A stretch of DNA of 22,281 nucleotides from Barthelona sp. PAP020 (taxonomy: Eukaryota; Metamonada: BaSk clade), in NCBI GenBank assembly GCA_040182905.1, contig JARQWU010000176.1:1-22281 (forward strand), read 5' to 3'. This document shows, one piece after another, positions 21,401-22,281 of the stretch. The notes beneath the pieces are model-generated. The model was given only the letters and a program-made list of their open reading frames with translations, made no database searches and had not been told where the DNA came from. Within the stretch, counting starts at the first letter, position 1, and each line of letters starts with the position of its first letter. The position numbers and the translations under genes are program-made.

Positions 21401-21788
21401 TTGGACTGCCGATATGTGTTTTATGGTTGGAATTGCTGATGCCCCTGGACACAGCAATTATTTTAGCGATGCTAAAAAGTTTAATTATGGAATTTCCTGG
21501 GATAAAATGTCCTATCAAAAACTTCCGGAAAATCAACAGAAAGTTCCATACAACAAAGATAATTTGGATGATGTTGTGGAACGCAAACCCTTTATTGATG
21601 TTTTGAAGATTCTTCAATCAAAAAAAATTCAACTGTTATTGATGAATTATGGGCATTTTACGGAAGAATTGTATAATCAAATTGAAAGTGATTATAATGG
21701 TGGATTAAAATTAGGAAAATTGCATGGTGGAGATACAATCATCAGTGAGGTCACAGATTTTATTTTGGCTTCTTGTATGAATATTTAG
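3441..21788 (+). CDS. Giant midasin-like protein: six AAA+ modules plus three VWA domains (6115 aa, single exon)
   Basis: One uninterrupted frame of 6115 codons from ATG 3441 to TAG. In-frame upstream sequence has no other ATG before a stop at 3315. Order of domains: beta-rich N-terminal region (1 to about 280); six AAA+ modules (about 280-2660) with Walker A at 305, 779, 1166, 1499 (degenerate), 1921 and 2246; helical linker (2661-4070); beta-rich part (4071-4677); charged linker (about 4868-4910); VWA1 (about 4971-5168); VWA2 (5320-5466); amidotransferase-like fold (5594-5859); VWA3 (5889-6115). The DEFNLA, DEINLAP and ATMNPST signatures are of the midasin/MoxR type, not dynein. Midasins use ATP to pull assembly factors off pre-ribosomes through a C-terminal MIDAS domain. 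This protein shares that plan but adds two VWA domains and lacks the long Asp/Glu-rich region, so it is more likely a divergent relative than the ribosomal enzyme. It is probably a mechanochemical remodelling ATPase of unknown client. No signal peptide or membrane segment is seen. Confidence 0.95.
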   Translation: MFLFKLKVLKGDFDPTIVISDEKRLIAHFKDNDAKTYNSSEAKEITIEVSRGILFTYYIFYVELPKGGVYQINFSWNDNIYISNDNSSSLLTNNYIQELRNVEYNDQFQIKKIYEFSQKFWVENLKIPNKLTQALTNDTITIKFYDNREFSHKNEDECAMELQVQDSEGTKYFQFHFLTDCNSDKLSFSLKCGNENLTWESPQAKAKKSIRSTYDISGLRFSPIVGNERYYHLERESTNTPQFDEEKLKNMSKKWSLSTCKISVDDIIEGISKKSNSFVFTETVKKNFKLLINFILSGEHILLEGVSSCGKSRQITEISDYFFNDLFETQLKGCKLIRYTLNNTVSSEDLMSKIEVKHGIWKHNLGVFAECFKKGYWLVLDEFNLAKNEVLQTIQTAIDTKSLNFPSFSKNYSSEEITMHPNFRLFATMNPSTGDYDGMRTVLTQDILSRFQRFQFRAFSIDLTDERKESKIDEIEDFIRGLIELKCRVGQPLEEISNNISGKRNLRLLIYNIHKKAILLFTDQTFTIRQILAVFGTFTNMLQDNSEYYDFVDHILLVYGFSSLKDDGKFNEFKTFVEEKWNTFQNHESSFVKKLEIDSRPKTIRQRQITQFLSDKIELPENDDIKRVNFLINEFLLKINSLLFFEEEFIQDTIISFPSPPLIIQNNTKETIISSEEIFDALINRMEVYCNNFSILRHISSKIFSGISKELKKKEKGIFLMESLRNNCYFSLRGTVENNPDFKHVLYSNSFKFGSYNVRDMIKHSLFANSLGFHVCFTGDVGCGKSTLMRLTSIAMGQPLNTLMLFADSNRDLILGSQDISSGKDGNLTVEFVKSILLKALEEKKIILVENINEPDSTVTELLNAFLEQNTKYTDAIWQLPDLLDKELVIKDSKFFCTSRLNKYGKIDLSIAFQNRLCVFFLPNKHIRRDRLQKETFDCIIPMLKLFPQVDRFHTALAFGIRLVLMSKPENFAYTHEIFKFIDLFTLLCSKGINTDLYSITKQTALLCNPEIAKQNENNKHLSILEILKVFSPFIKVLAEVETDGYPTDFEINAAFKRFEWEKPVYKLEDDLKDHMLVPLEQFDSIREPVFKYVNETERTKKIIFKAKDSLSFENDLNLTGNFGIYEECFESKEKFIVDKSVESQYVSLENICQCLQLKIPILLNGPPGIGKTAMCIHIAKTRRVEESSKDFRLIHFSNDTTISSIYGEKTFAKDQSSTRFKDGPLTEAIRNGYLIIFDEFNLAPSFVLASLGLIMNSNIGYVINPISNEVIPIHPNFAVIATQNPKGFKGRKELPNEIIGMLTQIQMHDLTFEEIEKIMIQRHDGGGIEEESLSIILKWCELFWPSKMRDDLIRSNLLKKITIRDIIKLCDRYLNFPNCDINIIVIEYILGLCSSKETLESFLETKPKLNGINNLKTEWFEIALKFLSCKFEARWDGLTLEIFGDERTSSLIELKMQKYFEVENLTQNALKMLRYLMLAAANFSKNPNKNPESLLFVGPKCFQRDLIVKFNEAYFNNQITFSELTPETTASQLLGSQTIKNIEGNDLLNYSNQLLGDFHESLCNFLNREEKMDLLRNGKVEFDGKNSFVTEDKLLEHYERIFEFSNFKYKKWFYRLKNSFENLLQYFSSLTSISKRNESSKSKTNFIFTFLNGVVSNAVINGDGCIMNNIDKAPTNSVERLNSLLDVDRSFKIDDSESRCNKVPEICMFYCTINQSSSNPVLKLSDPLLSRLTTVLFEGYERDDLIDGVINFSHPSLNIDEQETLRRCFKNICANFSYVPTFNELLHIVRRARAFVNIEDFEIRLYISFMLTCSDLFKTFEDFLKYFSDKSVGGPDCKKAFDSLILYMKEDDPKQNYIVTEKSIISGDITNKIYWEVNYPHNALEVSIKEEQLEPLNFTKNLFMYTLISLQTHSPLLLEGIPGIGKTAIVKHLADKMNCTLIRINLNSSNTFDEIFGKLEKAQGDTTDFQFKPGVILQVLEGYKVDGADFSKVWVLFDEINLAPSELLEELIQFIDLCAKGTGTYTPPVCGAPQMDIKAFVPVFATMNPSTLTSNRTRISDDVLEHFICVKLPNISYSDMDRLCDKRWSILDHWIKQCKIIHKEACKLVEENNLRTNIGIREILKLQSIIEAVPSNIGLAKYSLLIASCLNVVYGASFDEPSFRFRIMSKIKKVIEKKGNLTFLNDISHDENHCCINNIPLPMGDEPYSQVLKDNLNLVEHSIFKLNLANIMAAYQSKRAILLKGPLASGKTSLVQYFSQITRRKLLIINVDEETSASTIVGSYFPALQLVYNEKLHDLKYCLSILKEFDQKMPIDDSRYKSFKDKFPNFFSIDKFNCFCELFNGKNGKTFNLNMQSMMKQMQKIIEKHQPNNKKIMNAVETLGILLIEIGNYMDSFTFVLSDIIFALRNGWNILIDNVSAGSVDLLERFNSLLEDIPELIVFERCPRLEMKTKKLSSNLEKDLEEVKAKNKNLVNSIDQSPNEKEQTDFYIHPHSRIFFTVCDNKQARKSLPPPFLSRVVTVPIIGIDDDIDITTTNNNDETFKQCIFEILMARRNSESKSETNLITKFFTYFSIVFVRLHRLVTGGHSNTKNHILAFATSYVGDSQPTLRDLMRLLDDITIESILEKYGASDKKNLLKEIKKHLKNSILRRYGAFIKFEHLELFKESIDDIINATFKEKVKLRRIANCFDSLNDIMSDFLKKKDFDTEDKYVDSISEFAHSFRSSFMELSLSDVLNESRKSKEKQDSSVKNSSYDKLTFSSVVTAKNQFEDSIKLVEANSNDFMNNFDRFKLSLIDKKLKYIMIEWISANIEFMVNSIEEAYKTRAKKKNDGFSHKFSSFINEETNDKVESISWTSESMVRNIKKCCNILLLLPNIYQKVLKDFVENLPKNVGFHDFKKNIENLDMSLVCINRYLKFMKYEIPLTQDMKEELTSISGKKEWSQTFKKSSTPFSQLNVRKSSMNVNSFLSTKKPGSIFSKDTKTEKKITKKRETLNVTSLKLSGKILVENLKALFDFGYITVQYIRKKLEEVGLSFKDIFEKNFLKTNQYQSTKNANFSELKEKVTSLKTVDNLQNFVFCLLLKTSTDRNQSNISSKTFETGPQNYVKQFKSSFDNKRGFSEEILFYLLPYLCSSFNNGFTELIDVLNNLKKIEDKSGKDHEDLCSRLRSILDDPVDFNIIFSNTMFDNLKFGERTFKEKLIDDLTQRKAMVILNEDDLTNDEMTKQCQQIEDLVNQAYAIDINNQTLGDILLIYDKFTQLKESRKLKRSYLREIENNIREKLEKGKLKILSTFAEQIDPTVKHADKIFLNEFKYILEYYVILHLGFRSELSDKRRMLVIGFLSSILQYSPKFLSDSSKKTLTQIKNELLKSDFKKYRILAEISKESELIILGCDWRILNDFFAKKITNSTDNRNNEQKDELLKFAHSVEFVFYNIYSETKDFFSDFSMCPPFLTHYYSQIKANKIMVGADLKDEKKYFDKFKEKFEQIFQFEQYNLLNKKIGGEIDVSTRSGQILNLLKVESSLNVNSNNIGNGLNIEHIDKLSTSNVNTILKKLKINEALDLFIKDYETSYNYLQRSHQQIKEYQSFEPPKFHSLIELIFKIIVPKTPINPDFWERIKVLSAKNDFKVLAREFHILVTNNVTKHHELLTNSYFNNTKITFGKSYTHLLFAQSICFFDEWLTNFIEEIVAFDCNYSDLTIIQNIIEYISMFKEWLDKKIKKDHSIERQKRVSGYANLCEKMNKLREIIINAKMFKNVISKNEELIKNKDNEMKLQLDNQIERLKEKICESGKELKTEICKSADNQMALCEDKEKEYLLSNNESLAIIFKHICENYSNGIHVEFVKTDFLDNIFRLVKLMFKEEYLNSIYKDDIIGVLLKSQTDENHDIFCYKYFSVKNNCSQMLTIDGMIIEVIIEDNRIKSISESIDDFIPVHSWRKHFSKNNIERDILKISNLYQKVEPFENKLKKLILHELNDDFNFKSCERFANSIKKNASGDWKMRASKLEDYLKDLKRKIDELNELNSKKNQQVDMIKAVLDKFSENKSTAHKNLNYGALLTKTDTSIQDFNTIVVQQNWLGNVENKRKYCFNGGKYITTMINDQMSTGEKCLDININIFNLTNGEFEVIQSGNEKKFKIEKQNHPTTIPIRVSFSCESINDHKLVQCYTEIRLLSRSTEFARCFIEFSFDLCSPKVEVIGKFYNSTNSKSNSQTERDALPQNCTFILKNHQPAKQLVNIFTNKASNMNISSFTMNGDEMYDIQVNSDLATKLFIHVGSDNAIVIPLIPKNDSLMYFTYGLNDVLGETELFPDNANNSHVLSSDTIGILAFNISADIIPVTKDIDVKPNCIQFFPFGENNKLYLCEKEFCLDRKKITLTFQIQHDIENIVVLIDGLGSKKNYRIELLTVADSNNDKIHFYCDEEGNCTCLFDTALSLYEFQNKNILVSIIDENDNSSLLIADCQLEYKDEMNSKTYNDSIPNENEKNKSLWTCDYYNVDIVLLNKGNFSFSKPEFENNSLLNIFCSDKYVPHVKLEINDIEVAFDTITLIEEDELINITFDESVDYLSLVDEKDYCMKISFMNLSEEICGKLSIYLPITKQDTKAFYDDTHLDSDEHIGSKWKNQTIRFESLNPCKSTFESLYINVDSDNHSDFIKEKFGMIGKIYLNGDIWSKKFENEEDDADRHRLWSNNHNNLVEKQDSIKEKLFDTMKHLKEVNVQILFSEYVANFLELFLIYINMKTDDFDKDIFSKFTQILKVFIDILGEAPKSRKKSLKTANERHNSIEESVRKFVSPVWELLEPILSCFCENDEMAAIIRFLQDFHFVINVNSRLCASYLHYSVNIKQDYFMPSIKEEYEQVIIFELDENNIEDNGSSKSVSKKEKKSKENDSEENKTRNKNSKILLDNNAIHTEEHLVFNLMLQPESQDNFMTANLQEGSDWQKLPHHSFDKYFDYLAICRYLIAKEQQFISMVKPITVVLQVSRSIFLKFDRSIKIMIESILLMNVMGFPLNIVVCGGQNCQMIVKTWKDPLEPRHLAAICSLVQYLSDYHSDESSQRIMDFAQAISFVIREEKRLNSCGIVYIGDGLVLHHDLVDTLFHKNTPRLPVFVLQIKTNDESLVDRILNLLKNDNNGNVNEQKNVNEVYVIKSEAWSNVFKAICDFKKDLTEEMFEDKIYLKIVKSQNNSNLWISKGDTKPLWNTTDLKFIYQLVDNIDLKNDNQEKTKFCDTKNDEIRNLLEQSHPPINHVAKETICSIENSLSDVIVKTSNGISKTIIIPNKPTKYIASTTGNKLFIPGLIKYIATKGNYNMIFARLAGGLKASYSITLCIDATSQSCVSLLKVALILVNSFEAEGINDISIVVSNSNEIRLVKTFDQPIKTTYLDLLTSLRPNGCLPCGQLINTSIELIEKAPTNNKGSILLCLTDGIRLPNFKSWIELEKRLIRSNIDFYALSYQFAMIPKHFNNKTIYCNEIMKIDQCIGNFDISTVDQKMVYLHKPEEMTCIDKKEIVGDYDKKHFENESADNEKEETWIEKMSKKIKATHPLTILESAFEYSKYKDIEYVDQDDINANGQHLMSRQTNIIKNPEGFRLVKDEALKGTKILILYLFQARKDQKKYVDIDIFKKNCGQELKTLGIDYEIVHDFEKAVECLENKHNFSQIWIICTSGPFHENSNSEAYNWRTPFIRDVLIPFWKAGGGVLISADNDPIFAEAKVWFRFWDITKNIKLELAGDYNGTRTLTRLDHEPSSDESGFYRPDPKDRDKHLWSDVVILGNGLQSLYEGNTICHIEADEQDLKNAGIEIFMRDSQKKISIISWKEESNDDTRGRFVFDSGFTKMFLEFKTPGVHQYVHNTIIWLNKTDIIEKQPINFEIDFKKPDIGPDPEFNVGVRNIQVLFCVDTTYSMNMWITEVKEKVDDLVSKLQSELNCQVEVGFIGYKDFDTPIIDFIDFTDDVRFFKSKFANICAKGGSDFAEDIELAYTVAESMNWTADMCFMVGIADAPGHSNYFSDAKKFNYGISWDKMSYQKLPENQQKVPYNKDNLDDVVERKPFIDVLKILQSKKIQLLLMNYGHFTEELYNQIESDYNGGLKLGKLHGGDTIISEVTDFILASCMNI
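4278..11420 (+). other. Ring of six tandem AAA+ modules (residues 280-2660)
   Basis: Walker A motifs: GVSSCGKS (305-312), GDVGCGKST (779-787), GPPGIGKT (1166-1173), a broken GPKCFQRD (1499-1506), GIPGIGKT (1921-1928), GPLASGKT (2246-2253). Walker B pairs: D381-E382, E850-N851, D1239-E1240, N1669-N1670, D1999-E2000, D2418-N2419. Sensor-1 Asn is clear at 430, 1285 and 2049 in ATMNP or ATQNP contexts. At the expected arginine-finger position the residues are R450, R916, M1302, R1732, H2067 and R2520. Walker A to Walker B distance is about 71-78 residues in modules 1, 2, 3 and 5, but about 170 in modules 4 and 6. The gap between modules 4 and 5 is short, so there is no dynein stalk. Confidence 0.9.
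11421..15650 (+). other. Long helical linker with coiled-coil stretches (residues 2661-4070)
   Basis: About 1400 residues with no recognisable domain, rich in K, E, N and L in helix-like patterns. A Ser/Lys-rich, probably disordered stretch lies near 2937-2997. Strong heptad-like sequence occurs near 3763-3820 (for example NQIERLKEKICESGKELK) and near 4000-4030 (LKDLKRKIDELNEL). Position and character match the long linker that joins the AAA+ ring to the MIDAS region in midasin, but I rely on layout rather than sequence identity. Confidence 0.65.
15651..17471 (+). other. Beta-rich region of unknown fold (residues 4071-4677)
   Basis: After the coiled coils the sequence changes to alternating hydrophobic and polar strands separated by short turns (for example IPIRVSFSCES, FARCFIEFSFDLC, ITLTFQIQHD), as expected for one or several beta-sandwich domains. 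It is cysteine-containing and moderately acidic. I recognise no family. No equivalent part of canonical midasin comes to mind, so it may be a client-binding or scaffolding insert. Confidence 0.5.
18351..18944 (+). other. VWA1, degenerate von Willebrand A-like domain (residues 4971-5168)
   Basis: The first strand and motif read ITVVLQVSRSIF: the MIDAS Asp of DxSxS is replaced by Gln4980, while S4982 and S4984 remain. Later strands, FPLNIVVCGG, CGIVYIGDG and LPVFVLQI, follow the VWA order. Metal binding is probably lost. It is preceded by a short Lys/Glu-rich linker (about 4868-4910) that sits where midasin has its much longer acidic region. Confidence 0.5.
19398..19838 (+). other. VWA2, midasin-type MIDAS domain (residues 5320-5466)
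   Basis: The first strand SITLCIDATSQS gives D5330 and T5332, but the third DxSxS position is Gln5334, flanked by Ser5333 and Ser5335. A later strand ends in LCLTDG with D5425, as in midasin MIDAS domains. In midasin this domain grips ubiquitin-like domains of assembly factors through a metal ion. Here metal binding is uncertain. Confidence 0.6.
20220..21017 (+). other. Glutamine-amidotransferase/ThuA-like Rossmann domain (residues 5594-5859)
   Basis: The order of strands resembles class I amidotransferase-like folds: TKILILYLF, a helix, IDYEIVHDFEKAVE, then IWIICTSGPFHEN with Cys5664 where a nucleophile elbow would lie, then AGGGVLISADNDPIF. The end, GRFVFDSGFTKMF followed by HNTIIWLN, matches the closing pattern seen in such domains attached to bacterial surface or VWA proteins. 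Without a complete catalytic triad in view I treat it as a likely non-enzymatic fold. Confidence 0.45.
21105..21785 (+). other. VWA3, alpha-kinase (VwkA)-type VWA domain (residues 5889-6115)
   Basis: An intact MIDAS motif VDTTYSM gives D5899, T5901 and S5903. It is followed by GYKDFD, then GGSDFAED (5968-5975) and ADAPGH (D6000). These are the hallmarks of the VWA domains found in VwkA-like alpha-kinases. No alpha-kinase domain is present: the protein ends right after this domain. It is the VWA of the three most likely to bind metal. Confidence 0.75.
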
Positions 21789-22130
21789 TGGATTGAATAT
21801 ATGCTTGTTATGTTGTGGAGAAAAATTTAATGGTATTCAAAATTATTTGTTGTTCAGAAGCAGTGTTGCCCTTTATCAATTTATTTAATCAGCCATAAAA
21901 TTTAACTATTGTTTGTTTTTAAATATTTTACTCTCGTAAGTAAGCCAAAAGAAATCTTAGTCAACAAAGAGTTTGAAATCAACTCAGGTTTTGAAAAGTT
22001 AACAATGCAATTATTTCAAGTGTTGTAGAAATAGATTCCACACAAGATGTGTGTTAAAACATTTTTGGCCAACAACCACTTTAGAATTACTACTAATTTT
22101 ACCTATTTACAAAACAAATGCTACACATTG
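21789..22130. other. Intergenic region downstream of the giant gene, no gene seen
   Basis: About 340 bases of A+T-rich sequence with only very short open frames. It presumably carries the 3' untranslated region and poly(A) site of the giant gene. I see no exact AATAAA here; the nearest is CATAAA near 21894. It ends at a sharp change in base composition. Confidence 0.5.
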
Positions 22131-22280
22131 TTACTTTGTTGCCTGTAGCAGGGCCCAGAACTCTGCGAGAAGTCGAGCCAGTCTGTACCTGATGCGAGGC
22201 CAGAGCGTGTGCTTGACGTATGGAGAGACTCTTTGCAGACACTTGTTGAAGAAAGTAGAGACTGTACTTGAGAAAAGACC
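22131..22280 (-). CDS. Possible C-terminal end of a G+C-richer gene or element running in from the right
   Basis: On the minus strand a frame is open from the window edge for 49 codons to a TAA at 22133-22131. It reads for example STVSTFFNKCLQRV and RYRLARLLAEFWALLQATK. The stop coincides with the left border of a segment of about 52% G+C by direct count (22141-22281), far above the rest of the window. Arg and Leu codons ending in G or C differ from the giant gene. It may be the end of a transposable element, a transferred gene or a foreign assembly join. The plus strand is also partly open, so strand is uncertain. No family recognised. Confidence 0.3.
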   Translation of the reverse strand, partial: GLFSSTVSTFFNKCLQRVSPYVKHTLWPRIRYRLARLLAEFWALLQATK

Positions 22281-22281
22281 A

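Noticed and set aside
21216-21617. 133-codon minus-strand frame
   Set aside because: It lies wholly opposite the conserved VWA3 domain, so it is a shadow of the real frame.
21105-21785. Alpha-kinase fused to the C-terminal VWA
   Set aside because: The VWA is of VwkA type, but the protein ends immediately after it and no kinase domain occurs elsewhere in the frame.
3441-21788. Dynein heavy chain
   Set aside because: No microtubule-binding stalk between modules 4 and 5, no dynein tail or linker signature, and the sensor and Walker B signatures (ATMNPST, DEFNLAP) are of midasin type.
3441-21788. RNF213-type ubiquitin ligase
   Set aside because: Six AAA+ modules in a giant protein fit superficially, but no RING or RZ-type Cys/His cluster is visible, and the C terminus holds VWA domains instead.
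1-22281. CRISPR arrays, tRNA or rRNA genes, insertion sequences
   Set aside because: No regularly spaced repeats, cloverleaf-like sequence, rRNA-like stretch or inverted-repeat-bounded transposase was seen.

Overview
The window looks like nuclear DNA from an A+T-rich unicellular eukaryote (protist). Most of it is strongly A+T-rich. Intergenic DNA is full of A and T runs. The genes have no ribosome-binding sites or operon spacing. Several places carry plausible short GT...AG introns, and every stop used is a standard one. I cannot name the lineage from the sequence alone.

Layout from left to right. Positions 2-91 may hold the last 29 codons of a gene entering from the left. About 750 bases of A/T-rich intergenic DNA follow. 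A seven-bladed WD40 protein gene lies on the + strand, ending at 2132. It has no good ATG in its long open frame, but a 47-base intron at 915-961 would join it to a first exon starting with ATG at 844. Between 2133 and 3440 there are probably two small, intron-split, convergent genes: one on + (about 2377-2653) and one on - (about 3227-2650). They would meet tail to tail with overlapping stop codons. Their splice models are tentative.

The rest of the window is dominated by one uninterrupted + strand gene, 3441-21788, coding for 6115 residues. It has a midasin-like plan: a beta-rich N-terminal region, six tandem AAA+ modules (residues about 280-2660), a very long helical linker with coiled-coil stretches (about 2661-4070), a beta-rich region (about 4071-4677), then a C-terminal block. 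That block holds a degenerate VWA domain, a second VWA domain of the midasin MIDAS type, a Rossmann or glutamine-amidotransferase-like domain, and a last VWA domain of the type found in alpha-kinase (VwkA) proteins.

The most striking feature is in the AAA+ ring. Modules 1, 3 and 5 keep Walker A, the Walker B DE pair and sensor-1 Asn. Modules 2, 4 and 6 have lost the catalytic Glu (module 4 also its P-loop) but keep an arginine at the position expected for the arginine finger. Modules 3 and 5 lack that arginine. This predicts a pseudo-hexamer with three complete ATP sites (1/2, 3/4, 5/6), unlike the active-site patterns I know for dynein, midasin or RNF213.

The last 141 bases change abruptly to about 52% G+C. 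They carry a 49-codon minus-strand open frame ending right at the boundary, perhaps the C-terminal end of a different gene or mobile element. In yeast and animals, midasin acts on WD40 proteins through its MIDAS domain, so the WD40 gene next door is suggestive, but no ubiquitin-like domain is visible in it.
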